From contig NZ_CP096659.1 in NCBI RefSeq assembly GCF_023238205.1, positions 1,178,001-1,242,000 on the forward strand: 64,000 nucleotides of DNA, read 5' to 3'. Each line of letters starts with the position of its first letter. Within the stretch, counting starts at the first letter, position 1. This DNA comes from Halorussus limi. GTDB taxonomy: Archaea; Halobacteriota; Halobacteria; Halobacteriales; Haladaptataceae. This document shows, piece by piece, positions 51,141 through 60,303 of the stretch. The position numbers and the translations under genes are program-made. The notes beneath the pieces are model-generated. The model was not told where the DNA came from, did no database searches, and saw only the letters and a list, made by a program, of their open reading frames with translations.

Positions 51141-52160
51141 TCACCACGGGAACAGCGGCGGGAGGGCGTGTGACACCTCCGAAGCGGTGAGTTCCTCGCC
51201 GTCCTCGGCGTGGGTCATGGCCGGGTACGGGCCGAACGAGGTGGCGTGGTCGACGAACTGCTCGTACCCCGACTTCGTGTGCGGGGAGAACGGCGACCGA
51301 AGGTCCTGCTCTTCGAGGGCCCACTGGCCGAACCGCTCGTTCGCGTTCTCGTTCGGCCGCCACTCGCCGCCCGAGAGCCGACTTCCCTCCTCGAACTCGG
51401 TCTCGTCGCGCTTGCGCTCGTCGGCGTAGAGGTAGTGTTTCGGGTATCGGCTGGCGTCCCAGACCCGGGCGAGCGTCGTCCCGTCGGCCATCGCCGCGAG
51501 TTCGAGGAACGTGTACATGTTCGGCGGTTGGACGACGAACGCGGGCACCGTCTCCACGTCCATGCCGGTGGTTTCGAGGAACTCGACCGGGCCGAGTTCG
51601 TAGAACTTCTCGCGCATGATTTCGATGTACGTGTCGCTCCCGCCGAGCAGGACCGAGGCGCGCACGCCCTCGACGCCGTCGACCTCCTCGCGGACCGCGC
51701 CGCTCTCGAAGCGCTTGCCCTCGACGTCCGCCCGAAGCTTTGACTTCCCGCCGAACCAGTCGAGGTCGTCGCGCTCGATTATCTCCCGGACGAGGTTCTG
51801 CTCGCCGCGCTGGCCTTCGACGGCGACGTACGGCGGCTTCTCGTTCGCGTTCGTCCCGAGGGTCACGCTCGAATCCACGACGGTCCGGCCGTCCTCGCTC
51901 GAAAAGGAGAGTTCGATTCGGTTCTTCAGCCGGTACTGTCGCAGTCCCTCGTCGTACTCCGGGAGGTGCTTGCGCATCTCCTCGACCTCCCGCAAGTCGT
52001 CGGGGAGGTCGGTCACTTGGTCGGCGACGAACCACGCGTCGAGGCACTTGCCGCCGTAGTCGGGCATCGCGCTGTCGAGGGCGTCGCCGCCGTTCGCGCT
52101 GTCCTCGCTGTGGCCCGGAAGCAGGGTGACGGTCGTCGCCGAAGCGGCGCGTTCGACCAT
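51141..52160 (-). CDS. Uncharacterised protein, partner of a Tat-exported protein
   Basis: 339 residues from ATG 52160. Acidic, soluble, with alternating beta/alpha segments: GKCLDAWFVADQVTDLPDDL, LKNRIELSFSSEDGRTVVDS, RADVEGKRFESGAVREEVDG, FLELAAMADGTTLARVWDAS, and ends LPPLFPW. No signal peptide and no known motif. Its start overlaps the stop of the upstream Tat-exported protein gene (TGATG), so the two are coupled. The start is preferred because the upstream open frame is antisense to that gene and Arg-rich. Family not recognised. Confidence 0.65.
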   Translation of the reverse strand: MVERAASATTVTLLPGHSEDSANGGDALDSAMPDYGGKCLDAWFVADQVTDLPDDLREVEEMRKHLPEYDEGLRQYRLKNRIELSFSSEDGRTVVDSSVTLGTNANEKPPYVAVEGQRGEQNLVREIIERDDLDWFGGKSKLRADVEGKRFESGAVREEVDGVEGVRASVLLGGSDTYIEIMREKFYELGPVEFLETTGMDVETVPAFVVQPPNMYTFLELAAMADGTTLARVWDASRYPKHYLYADERKRDETEFEEGSRLSGGEWRPNENANERFGQWALEEQDLRSPFSPHTKSGYEQFVDHATSFGPYPAMTHAEDGEELTASEVSHALPPLFPW

Positions 52161-53044
52161 CAGGACCACCCGCCTCCGAGTTTCACTTCGGTCCCGGCGA
52201 ACGCGAGTCGGAACCGGTCGTCGCCCGACTTTTCGAACCGGTAGGACTCGGTCGCGCCGTCGGCGAAGACGAACTCGCCCTCCTCTCCGGTGTCGGACGA
52301 AGCGCTCACTTCGGTCCGCTCGTAGACGCCGTGGTCGAACTGGAGGTCCCGGAACGTCGCGGCGAGGCGCGCGCGCCCGACGGCGTTCGCCGAGTCGGTC
52401 GCCCGAATCGCGTCGAGGACGACCCCGCCGCGGTACGCGAAGTCGTCCCCGGAATCGGGGTCGCGGTCGGCCGGATACCACTCCAGTTCCAACCGCGAGA
52501 CCGAGTCGAGGAGACTCCAATCCACGTCGCTGGCGTCCCAGAAGACCCGACCCGACGTCGCCTGCCGGACCGCGACCGGGTCGGACTCGGCGACCGGTTC
52601 GAGGTCCCCGTCGAGCGAGTCTGCCGGACGGTAGAGGCGGAATCGGAACGCGACGCGAGCGTCCGTCCCATCGACTCGGCCGGGCGCGACGTCCGCGACG
52701 AAGTACGGGGAGGCGACGAGGTCGAAGGCCCCGACCGGCCGGGAAATCGCCGGGACCGACTCGCCGTCTACCGACGCTTCGAGGCCGTACTCGCCTTCGG
52801 TGACGGCCACCGGGCGGTCGGTCCGGGCGGTCCGCGACAGTCGAACCTCACCGTCGGTCTCCCACTCGTCCAGACCCGACTCGAACGTGCCGAGCGAGAG
52901 GGCGTCAGTCAATCCGGAGTCGGTCGATTCGGCGTCGGCGGAGGTCGACGCGACCGACGCGAGCAGGGGCGAGACGCCGACGGCCGCGAGCGACGAGAGG
53001 ACTCGCCGCCTCGACGCACGGCCGCTCGAAAGCTCTGATGTCAT
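52160..53044 (-). CDS. Tat-exported protein of unknown function
   Basis: 294 residues from ATG 53044. The N-terminus SGRASRRRVLSSLAAVGVSP is a twin-arginine signal with cleavage likely near STSADA. No lipobox Cys. The mature part is a jelly-roll-like beta domain: LGTFESGLDEWETDGEVRLS, a carbohydrate-binding-module-like start, and VARFRLYRPAD-type strands (VAFRFRLYRPADSLDG), plus WDASDVDWSLLDSVSRLELE. It is the first gene of a two-gene operon with the protein at 51141-52160. Could bind a polymer at the cell surface; this is inference. Confidence 0.7.
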   Translation of the reverse strand: MTSELSSGRASRRRVLSSLAAVGVSPLLASVASTSADAESTDSGLTDALSLGTFESGLDEWETDGEVRLSRTARTDRPVAVTEGEYGLEASVDGESVPAISRPVGAFDLVASPYFVADVAPGRVDGTDARVAFRFRLYRPADSLDGDLEPVAESDPVAVRQATSGRVFWDASDVDWSLLDSVSRLELEWYPADRDPDSGDDFAYRGGVVLDAIRATDSANAVGRARLAATFRDLQFDHGVYERTEVSASSDTGEEGEFVFADGATESYRFEKSGDDRFRLAFAGTEVKLGGGWS

Positions 53045-53166
53045 TTCGATTTTCCGTGCGCAGGGGTGTCGAATTAATCTTCTCACCGTTTCAGTCGGAA
53101 CGGTGACCGTTTCACGCGGTCGGCCAGACAGAAATGGACTTCACGCAGGAGTCCGAATCCCCGCGT

Positions 53167-54507
53167 ATGAACCACGAACGCTCCCGCGACCTGTACGACC
53201 GGGCGCTCTCGGTCCTGCCCGGCGGCGTCAACTCGCCGGTTCGGGCGACCCGACCGTACCCGTTCTTCGTGGAGAAGGGCGACGGCGCGCACGTCGTTGA
53301 CGCGGACGGCAACAAGTACGTCGACTACGTGATGGGGTACGGTCCCCTGCTTCTGGGCCACGACCTGCCGCAGGAGGTCGAGTCCCAGATTCAGTCACAA
53401 CTCTCGGACGGGCCGATGTACGGCGCGCCCGCGGAAGTCGAGGTCCAACTCGCGGAGTTCATCGCGCGTCACGTCCAGAGCGTCGAGATGCTCCGGTTCG
53501 TCAACTCCGGCACCGAGGCGACCACCTCCGCGGTCAGGTTGGCCCGCGGCTACACCGGACGGGACAAGATAGTCGTCATGCAGGGCGGCTACCACGGCGC
53601 ACAGGAGTCGACGCTCGTAGAGGGGAAGTCCGGCGGCGTCGGGTCGCCCAGTTCCGACGGCATCCCCGAGGCGTTCGCCGCGGAGACCATCACCGTGCCG
53701 TTCAACGACGAGCGAGCGGTCCGCGAGGTGTTCGAGGAGCGAGGCGACGAAATCGCGGCGGTCCTCGCCGAACCGGTTCTGGGCAACTGCGCCTCCGTGG
53801 GACCGGTCGAGGGCTACCTCGACGCCCTGCGCGAAGTGACGAAGGACCACGGCGCGCTCCTGATTTTCGACGAGGTGATGACCGGGTTCCGCGTCGGCGG
53901 CCTCCAGTGCGCGCAGGGCAAGTTCGGCGTCACGCCCGACCTGACGACGTTCGCGAAGGTCATCGGCGGCGGCTTCCCGGTCGGTGCGGTCGGCGGTCCA
54001 GCCGAAATCATGGAGTCGTTCACGCCGACCGGCGACGTGTTCCAAGCGGGGACCTACTCGGGCCACCCACTCTCGCTCACCGCGGGACTGGAGATGCTCC
54101 GATACGCCGCGGACAACGACGTGTACGACCGCCTCAGCGACCTCGGCGACCGGTTGCGCTCGGGCCTCACCGACATCCTCGAAGACCGAGCGCCCGAGTA
54201 CACCGTCACGGGCTACGACAGCATGTTCAAGGTCGTCTTCACGCGCGACGGCCCGCGCGACCCGTCGGGCCAGTGCGAGGCGGGGTGCCGACAGGACCCC
54301 GAGTGCCCCCGGTACGAGTACTGCCCCAAGAACAAGGCCGACGTGGACGCCGCGGAGACCGAGCGGTGGGAGCGACTCTTCTGGCCCGCGATGCGCGACG
54401 AGGGCGTCTTCCTGACCGCGAACCAGTACGAGTCGCAGTTCCTCAGCTACGCCCACACCGAGGAGGACATCGAGCGGACGCTGGAAGCCTACAAGTCGGC
54501 GCTGTAG
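53167..54507 (+). CDS. hemL: Glutamate-1-semialdehyde 2,1-aminomutase
   Basis: 446 residues from ATG 53167. PLP-dependent conversion of glutamate-1-semialdehyde to 5-aminolevulinate. [13 protein letters not shown] at the start, [30 protein letters not shown], and the PLP lysine in [15 protein letters not shown] (Lys264) are conserved. An insertion at about 365-392 ([20 protein letters not shown]) carries four Cys (370, 374, 380, 386) and is absent from bacterial enzymes; it could bind metal. Fourteen bp of in-frame coding upstream are open but the ATG at 53167 gives the normal length. It works with hemB, hemC and hemD in the same region. Confidence 0.96.
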   Translation: MNHERSRDLYDRALSVLPGGVNSPVRATRPYPFFVEKGDGAHVVDADGNKYVDYVMGYGPLLLGHDLPQEVESQIQSQLSDGPMYGAPAEVEVQLAEFIARHVQSVEMLRFVNSGTEATTSAVRLARGYTGRDKIVVMQGGYHGAQESTLVEGKSGGVGSPSSDGIPEAFAAETITVPFNDERAVREVFEERGDEIAAVLAEPVLGNCASVGPVEGYLDALREVTKDHGALLIFDEVMTGFRVGGLQCAQGKFGVTPDLTTFAKVIGGGFPVGAVGGPAEIMESFTPTGDVFQAGTYSGHPLSLTAGLEMLRYAADNDVYDRLSDLGDRLRSGLTDILEDRAPEYTVTGYDSMFKVVFTRDGPRDPSGQCEAGCRQDPECPRYEYCPKNKADVDAAETERWERLFWPAMRDEGVFLTANQYESQFLSYAHTEEDIERTLEAYKSAL

Positions 54508-54528
54508 CGCGGCCGGACGTTTCCCGAC

Positions 54529-54726
54529 CTACGGTCCGGAGTAGTCGACCTTCCCCTCCTCCTCGCTCGTCTCTATCGAGTAGAGTCGCGAGTACGGGAG
54601 GTGGAGGTAGCCGTCGTCGTCCAGTCGAATCCGGATGCCGTGAACCCGCCCGGAGTCGGATATCTTCTCGGCGTCCACCTCGACCGTTTCGACTCCCTCG
54701 GGGTCGTCGTAGGTGATTCTCGCCAT
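54529..54726 (-). CDS. Small acidic protein, function unknown
   Basis: 65 residues from ATG 54726: MARITYDDPEGVETVEVDAE, then a beta-rich middle (GRVHGIRIRLDDDGYLHLPY), and acidic end EEEGKVDYSGP. No Cys or membrane segment. The compact beta pattern suggests a small folded domain, possibly nucleic-acid- or protein-binding. It is convergent with hemL and about 98 bp from the divergent membrane-protein gene at 54825. Family not recognised. Confidence 0.6.
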   Translation of the reverse strand: MARITYDDPEGVETVEVDAEKISDSGRVHGIRIRLDDDGYLHLPYSRLYSIETSEEEGKVDYSGP

Positions 54727-54824
54727 ACGTTCCACGTGGACGCTCGAGTTCAATAGCTCCGGTGGCGAAACCCCGGACGACCGGAGACGACACGCGTTTA
54801 GTGGCCGCGCCCCCAACTCCGACC

Positions 54825-55295
54825 ATGAGCAGCGAACGAGCGAGTCGCGGCCGGGTGAAACGCCGCCAGTCGCACCACTGGTACTGGGTGGCCGCCATCC
54901 CGGCGGCGTTCCTCCTCTGGTTGGCGACTCTCGCCTGGCTGGCGCTCGCGTCCTCGTGGGAGGCGTTCGGGTTCGGGACGAACGTGGTCGAACTCTCGTT
55001 AATCGCGCTCGGAATCCCGTTCGCCTTCCTGACGGCGTACTTCCCGCTGGCGGTGTACCGGGACGCCGACTACGTGAATCGCACCAGCGGCAAGTGGGCG
55101 CCGAACCCGATGCGGCAGGCGCTCGCGGCCGCGCCCGGACTGGTCGTCCTCGTCCTCGTCGGGGTTCCGTCGCTGTTCTTCGGGATTCCGCCGACGGTGC
55201 CCATCGTCGCCGGGTTCGTGATCGACGTGCCGTTCGCGACCTACTACCTCTACCGGCGGCGCGAGCGCGTCGGGACGCCGGACGTGCCGTGGTAG
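54825..55295 (+). CDS. Membrane protein, function unknown
   Basis: 156 residues from ATG 54825. Basic N-terminus (RASRGRVKRRQSHH), then hydrophobic segments at about 18-42, 50-72, 100-140. The polar loop FPLAVYRDADYVNRTSGKWA is a conserved-looking feature. No enzymatic motif. It precedes hemC by 130 bp on the same strand, so a shared transcript is possible. Confidence 0.6.
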   Translation: MSSERASRGRVKRRQSHHWYWVAAIPAAFLLWLATLAWLALASSWEAFGFGTNVVELSLIALGIPFAFLTAYFPLAVYRDADYVNRTSGKWAPNPMRQALAAAPGLVVLVLVGVPSLFFGIPPTVPIVAGFVIDVPFATYYLYRRRERVGTPDVPW

Positions 55296-55425
55296 CTACC
55301 GCGGCGGCGACAGACTCCTCGTCGGGGTGGCGTCTCCCCGCCGCGAGCGTATATCGTGACGGGGTTGTCCGGCGTCTAACCGGGATTGCGAAGGTGGTTT
55401 CAACCTCGGACGCCGACGCTCACAC

Positions 55426-56580
55426 ATGAGCAAACACGGGACCGAGATACGCCTCGCGACGCGGGGGTCGGACCTCGCGCTCCGGCAGGCGGGCGAAGTG
55501 AAGGCCGCGCTGGAGGACCGACGGTTTTCGGTCGAGTTGGTCGAAGTCGAGACCACCGGCGACGAGATTCAGGACGAACTCATCCACCGACTCGGCAAGA
55601 CCGGTGCCTTCGTCCGGAGTCTGGACGAGAAGGTGCTGTCGGGAGAACTCGACGGCGCGATTCACTCGATGAAGGACATGCCGACCGAGAGCCCCGACGA
55701 GTTGGTCGTCGCGGCCATTCCCGAGCGCGCCAGCGCCAACGACGCGCTGGTGACGCCCGACGGGAAGGAACTGGAGGACCTCCCGGAGGGCGCGACGGTG
55801 GGGACCTCCAGCCTCCGGCGGCAGGCCCAGTTGCTCCACCACCGGCCCGACCTGAACGTCGAACCGCTCCGGGGGAACGTGGACACCCGCGCCGAGAAGT
55901 TGCTCGCGCCCGCGCTCCAGCGCGAACACGAGCGACGGACCGAGGCCGAGAAGGAGAAGCAATCGGACAAGGCGATGGCCCAGAAGGGCCACAAGAAGGA
56001 GTACGAGGGTGAGTTCGACCGAACCGTCGAGGAGTGGTTCAACGACCTCGCGGAGGTCGAGCGCCGGGCGCTGGAGCGGGAGGTCGAGACCGAATTCGAC
56101 GCCATCGTCCTCGCGCAGGCCGGACTGGAGCGGAGCGGACTCGCCCACCACCTCGAATACGTCGAACTGCCCAAGAGCGAGTTCGTGCCCGCGCCGGGGC
56201 AGGGCGCGCTCGCGGTGACGGCGCTCGACGGCGACCTCGCGGGCGACCTGAACACGGTGCTGGACCATCCCAGAACGCGGGTCGAGACCACCGTCGAGCG
56301 CACCGTCCTCGCGGAGTTGGGCGGCGGATGCGTCGCGCCCATCGGCGTCCACGGCCTGATTCAGGGCGAGAGCGTCCACGTGGACGTGCAGGTGTTCTCG
56401 CAGGACGGGACAGAAATCGTGGAGGCGAGTCGCGACGTGCCGGTCGAGAACCACGTCTCGGCCGCCAAGGAACTGGCCGCCGACCTCGCCGCGCGCGGGG
56501 CCGACGACCTCATCGCGGCCGCCAAGGCCGACGAACCGCGGGAAGCCAAGCGCGAAGGCGAGGAGATACACGAAGAATGA
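55426..56580 (+). CDS. hemC: Hydroxymethylbilane synthase (porphobilinogen deaminase)
   Basis: 384 residues. It polymerises four porphobilinogens into hydroxymethylbilane. RLATRGSDLALRQAG, HSMKDMPTE, GTSSLRRQAQL, EPLRGNVDTR and PAPGQGALAV are intact; the dipyrromethane cofactor would attach to Cys302 in GGGCVAPIGVHG. The protein is about 70 residues longer than bacterial HemC because of a charged helical insertion (about 163-225) between RGNVDTR and DAIVLAQAGL. The stop overlaps the hemD start by 4 bp (ATGA), so the two are coupled. Confidence 0.95.
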   Translation: MSKHGTEIRLATRGSDLALRQAGEVKAALEDRRFSVELVEVETTGDEIQDELIHRLGKTGAFVRSLDEKVLSGELDGAIHSMKDMPTESPDELVVAAIPERASANDALVTPDGKELEDLPEGATVGTSSLRRQAQLLHHRPDLNVEPLRGNVDTRAEKLLAPALQREHERRTEAEKEKQSDKAMAQKGHKKEYEGEFDRTVEEWFNDLAEVERRALEREVETEFDAIVLAQAGLERSGLAHHLEYVELPKSEFVPAPGQGALAVTALDGDLAGDLNTVLDHPRTRVETTVERTVLAELGGGCVAPIGVHGLIQGESVHVDVQVFSQDGTEIVEASRDVPVENHVSAAKELAADLAARGADDLIAAAKADEPREAKREGEEIHEE

Positions 56581-57365
56581 CCCGAGAGACCGCGAGTCGG
56601 GACGCCGGCGCGACCGGGAGCGCAAACCGCGACGTGCGCGTCGCGGTCTTCCGACCGGACGACGAGCGCCTCGCCGGCGCGGTCGAACTGCTGGACTCGC
56701 TCGGTGCCGACGCCGTCGCGGACCCGATGCTCGAAGTCCGGCCGACCGGCGACGCGCCCGCCGACGGCGAGTACGTGATTCTGACGAGCAAGACCGGCGT
56801 CGAGTTGGCGGCCGAGGCCGGGTGGGAGCCCGGGGACGCCACCGTCTGTGCAATCGGCGAGAGCACGGCCGACGCGCTCCGCGAGGCGGGATACGAGGTA
56901 GACATCGTGCCCGAGGAGTACTCGTCGTCGGGGCTGGTCGAAACCCTCGAAGGCGAAGTCGAGGGCGCACGCGTCGAAGTCGCCCGGAGCGACCACGGGA
57001 GCGAGGTCCTGACCGACGGACTCCGCGACGCCGGTGCAGGCGTAAACGAAACTACGCTATATGAATTGGTCCGGCCGGCGGGCTCCGGCGAGTCCGCCGC
57101 CCTCGCCGCGGACGGCGACTTAGACGCCGCCGTCTTCACCTCGTCGCTGACGGTGGCCCACTTTCTGGACGCCGCGGCGGAGCGCGGAGTCCGCGACGCG
57201 GCGGTCGAGGGCCTGAACGATGCGGTCGTCGGTGCTATCGGCGACCCGACCCGCGAGGCGGCAGAGAGCGAGGGCATCGCGGTAGACGTTGTGCCGGAGG
57301 TCGCCGACTTCGAGAAGTTGGCCTGCGAGGTCGTCGAGGAAGTCGCGCCGACGTATCACGAGTAG
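56577..57365 (+). CDS. hemD: Uroporphyrinogen-III synthase
   Basis: 262 residues from ATG 56577, overlapping hemC by 4 bp. It cyclises hydroxymethylbilane to uroporphyrinogen III, the branch point to haem, sirohaem and cobamides. HemD families are poorly conserved; here RVAVFRPDDERLAGAVELLD, VILTSKTGVELAAEA, VCAIGESTADALREAGYEVD and AAVFTSSLTVAHFLDAAAER are the expected elements of the two-lobed fold. The N-terminal ~18 residues look disordered. The position after hemC supports the call strongly. Confidence 0.92.
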   Translation: MTRETASRDAGATGSANRDVRVAVFRPDDERLAGAVELLDSLGADAVADPMLEVRPTGDAPADGEYVILTSKTGVELAAEAGWEPGDATVCAIGESTADALREAGYEVDIVPEEYSSSGLVETLEGEVEGARVEVARSDHGSEVLTDGLRDAGAGVNETTLYELVRPAGSGESAALAADGDLDAAVFTSSLTVAHFLDAAAERGVRDAAVEGLNDAVVGAIGDPTREAAESEGIAVDVVPEVADFEKLACEVVEEVAPTYHE

Positions 57366-57467
57366 CGATTCGGCGTAAAGACCGTCGTTCGTCCGATTTT
57401 TCGCGAAATCGAGGGAAAAGTCGGGTCGCCGAGAGAGATTTCAGCGACGACCCCGAACCGACGGACA

Positions 57468-58139
57468 GTGACCGACTCCATCTACCGCTGTCCCGACCAC
57501 GGGTTCGTGACCGGGCCCGAAGGCGAGACCCCGGCGTGCCCCGAGTGCGACCGGAGCGTCGAGCGCATCCTCTCGGGCGAGCGCAGGCGACGCCTCTCGA
57601 AGTTCGTCAGTGGTGCGCTCCGACACTTTCCCGACGACGCCGGCCTCGATCTCGACGAGCAGGGGTGGACCGACTACGACGACCTCGCGGACGCGGTGGT
57701 CCGGAAGTACGACTGGGCCGACCCCGACCACCTCGCGGCGGTGGCGGCGACCGACCCGAAAGGTCGGTTCGAGGAAGAGAACGGTCGAGTCAGGGCGTCC
57801 TACGGCCACTCGGTGGACGTGACGCTGGGCGCAACCGCGGAGGGGGAAGGCGGCGAAGTGCCGGACCGACTCTACCACGGCACCGACCCCGCGAATCTGG
57901 ACTCGATTCTCGCCGAGGGACTTCGGCCGATGGGCCGCCAAGAGGTACATCTCTCGGGGAGTCGCGCGGCGGCCCGCGAGGTCGGGCGGCGTCACGCCTC
58001 GACGCCGGTCGTCCTCGAAATCGACGCCGCCGAGATGGTCGCGGACGGCCTGCGGGTCGACCGGCGCGGCGAGGAGACGTACACCGCGGACGCGGTGCCG
58101 CCGGAGTATCTGGCCGCTTCGGACGACCGCAGTCAGTAG
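57468..58139 (+). CDS. kptA: RNA 2'-phosphotransferase (Tpt1/KptA) with zinc ribbon
   Basis: 223 residues from GTG 57468. It removes a 2'-phosphate from RNA using NAD+. An N-terminal zinc-binding segment (YRCPDHGFV...PACPECDRS) precedes the KptA domain. The latter shows RRLSKFVSGALRHFPDDAGL, WTDYDDLADAV, VRASYGHSVDV, LYHGTDPANLDSILAEGLRP, EVHLSGSRAAA and HASTPVVLEIDAAEM. The catalytic Arg/His residues of these motifs (SGALRH, GHS, YHGT) are kept. Archaea use it for RNA repair or 2'-phosphate removal after splicing or ligation. Confidence 0.9.
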   Translation: MTDSIYRCPDHGFVTGPEGETPACPECDRSVERILSGERRRRLSKFVSGALRHFPDDAGLDLDEQGWTDYDDLADAVVRKYDWADPDHLAAVAATDPKGRFEEENGRVRASYGHSVDVTLGATAEGEGGEVPDRLYHGTDPANLDSILAEGLRPMGRQEVHLSGSRAAAREVGRRHASTPVVLEIDAAEMVADGLRVDRRGEETYTADAVPPEYLAASDDRSQ

Positions 58140-58262
58140 CGCAATTTCTTCGCGTAGGACTGGCCGTGCAACCGGCGCTAAATAGACGACGTTGGTTGAG
58201 CGCTGTAAAAATGATTCCCGGTCACCACAAGAACCTTAACCTCGAACGGGAGGGAGGAACGT

Positions 58263-58382
58263 ATGTTCGAGAACCTCGTCAGATTGGACTCCTCCTCGGT
58301 GAAAACCCATCTCGTTTGGAAAATTATCGGAGTCGTTGTCCTCCTTTTCCTCCTCGTCTTTTGGATTGCGGTCCTCCTCTAA
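58263..58382 (+). CDS. Small single-helix membrane protein
   Basis: 39 residues from ATG 58263, preceded by a strong Shine-Dalgarno (GGGAGGGAGGAA at 58248-58259). A short amphipathic start (MFENLVRLDSSSVKTH) leads into one membrane helix (VWKIIGVVVLLFLLVFWIAV) ending at the C-terminus. A clear single-pass micropeptide with no known family. It sits between kptA and the RecJ-like gene with its own ribosome-binding site. Confidence 0.65.
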   Translation: MFENLVRLDSSSVKTHLVWKIIGVVVLLFLLVFWIAVLL

Positions 58383-58467
58383 CCGGAGGACGAGGGAGAA
58401 TCTGCATTGAGAGGTAGAGAACGGAGACGCGGAGGTTTATAAGCGATAGCGACTTACCTCCTCTCGA

Positions 58468-59931
58468 ATGGCTTCCGCTGGTCCCGTTCCCGCCCTCGCA
58501 GACCGCGCCGCCGCGTGCGCCGACCGACTGCGGGACGCCGACGAGGTGCTCCTCGCGTCCCACATCGACGCCGACGGCCTGACGAGCGCCGCAGTCGCGT
58601 CGGCGGCGCTCGAACGCGCGGGCATCCCGTTCGAGGCCGTCTTCAGCAAGCAGTTGGACGCCGAGGAGGTCGCGGCCATCGCGGCGACCGACTACGAGAC
58701 GGTGCTGTTCACCGACTTCGGGAGCGGCCAGTTAGACATCATCGCCGACCACGAGGCGGCGGGCGATTTCACGCCGGTCATCGCCGACCACCACCAACCC
58801 GCCGACCCGGACACCGAGTTCCACCTGAATCCGTTGCTGTTCGACCTCGACGGGTCGTCGGAACTCTCCGGCGCAGGCGCTGCCTACGTCCTCGCACGCG
58901 CGTTGGAGTCCGCCGGGACCGACAACCGCGACTTGGCCGGACTCGCGGTCGTCGGCGCGGTCGGCGACATGCAGACCACCGACGGCGAGTTGGTCGGCGC
59001 GAACCGGTCCATCGTGGAGGAGGGGAAAGCCGCGGGCGTCGTGGAAGCCCGGACCGACCTGTCGATGTACGGCAAGCAGACCCGACCGCTCCCCAAGATG
59101 CTGGAGTACGCCAGCGACACGCGCATCCCCGGCATCACGAACAACGAGAACGGCGTCCTCCGATTCCTCGACGGACTCGACATCGAACTCAAGGACGACG
59201 ACGGCGAGTGGCGCTGTTGGGTCGACCTGACCGAGGACGAGCGGAGTACGGTCTCGAACGCGCTCATCCAGCGCGCGCTCTCGAAGGGCGTCAGCCCCGA
59301 CCGCATCGACCGACTGGTCGGCACGGCCTACACCTTGACCGAAGAACCCGAAGGGACCGAACTCCGCGACGTGAGCGAGTTCTCCACGCTCCTGAACGCG
59401 ACGGCGCGTTACGAGCGGGCCGACGTGGGACTGGCGGTCTGTCTGGGCAACGTAACGTCGCTGGACGGCCGCGACGACGCGCTCGACTGCGCGAGGGAAC
59501 TGCTCCGCAACCACCGCCGGAACCTCTCGGAGGGCCTCCAACTCGTCAAGCGCGAGGGCGTCACGAAGGAGGAGAACGTCCAGTGGTTCCACGCCGAGGA
59601 CCGCATCCGCGAGACCATCGTCGGCATCGTCGCCGGGATGGCAGTCGGGTCCGAGGGCATCGACCGCGGGACGCCAATCGTCGCCTTCGCCGAGAAGACT
59701 GAAGACGGCGAGGAAGGCGACGAGGTGACAGAGGTGAAAGTCTCGGCGCGCGGGACGCCCGCACTCACCCGACGCGGACTGGACCTCTCGGTCGTGATGC
59801 GCGAGGCGTCGCAGGCGGTCGGCGGCGACGGCGGCGGCCACAACGTCGCCGCGGGCGCGACGGTTCCGAAGGGAACCGAAGACGAGTTCGTCGCGCTCGC
59901 CGACGAGTTGGTCGGCGAACAGCTCGGGTGA
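58468..59931 (+). CDS. DHH-family phosphoesterase, RecJ/GAN-like
   Basis: 487 residues. The DHH domain has motif I SHIDADGLTSAAV (metal ligands His32, Asp34, Asp36), motif II TDFGSGQLDI, and motif III IADHHQPADPD. The DHHA1-like C-terminal domain ends GGDGGGHNVAAGATVP. It resembles archaeal RecJ and GINS-associated nuclease (GAN), which degrade single-stranded DNA or RNA during replication and repair. Haloarchaea carry several RecJ paralogs, so the exact subtype is uncertain. It lies 85 bp downstream of the 39-residue membrane-protein ORF. Confidence 0.85.
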   Translation: MASAGPVPALADRAAACADRLRDADEVLLASHIDADGLTSAAVASAALERAGIPFEAVFSKQLDAEEVAAIAATDYETVLFTDFGSGQLDIIADHEAAGDFTPVIADHHQPADPDTEFHLNPLLFDLDGSSELSGAGAAYVLARALESAGTDNRDLAGLAVVGAVGDMQTTDGELVGANRSIVEEGKAAGVVEARTDLSMYGKQTRPLPKMLEYASDTRIPGITNNENGVLRFLDGLDIELKDDDGEWRCWVDLTEDERSTVSNALIQRALSKGVSPDRIDRLVGTAYTLTEEPEGTELRDVSEFSTLLNATARYERADVGLAVCLGNVTSLDGRDDALDCARELLRNHRRNLSEGLQLVKREGVTKEENVQWFHAEDRIRETIVGIVAGMAVGSEGIDRGTPIVAFAEKTEDGEEGDEVTEVKVSARGTPALTRRGLDLSVVMREASQAVGGDGGGHNVAAGATVPKGTEDEFVALADELVGEQLG

Positions 59932-60303
59932 GTACGTTTCCGCGACTAGCGTTCTTCGGACGGGCATTGATTCTTCGTGCGGGAGCATCGTTCGATAGCG
60001 GACCGCTTTTTCTGGGTGAACCTCGCTCGCTAGTAATCGAGACGGCGATTTTCACGGGATTTGCAAGCGACGGCTAAATCCACGACGAGAGGGATTTTGT
60101 ATATCTGAATTTGGTTTAATCTGAATCCTCGGCCGCCCGTCGGCCGAAGCGTCATCGAGTCGCGAGGGCCGCGGATTCGGGGCGAACGGTTCGGACGAAC
60201 GGGCGGAGAGACCGCCCGTATCGGGGTCCTCCGGCCGTCCTGTAGTCGGAGAGAATAAATACGTGTGGAAGAGACGAGTCAAATACTGTAGCAACCCCGA
60301 GCC
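59932..60303. promoter_or_regulatory. Intergenic region before aspS
   Basis: A 372-bp gap without a gene. A GC-rich perfect 8-bp stem-loop, ACGGGCGG-AGAGA-CCGCCCGT, lies at 60199-60219. TATA-like GAATAAATACG (60252-60262) lies about 42-52 bp before the aspS start. The left part holds T-run CCGCTTTTTCTG (60003-60014), likely the terminator of the RecJ-like gene. The AT-rich stretch 60095-60127 looks promoter-like. Confidence 0.45.
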
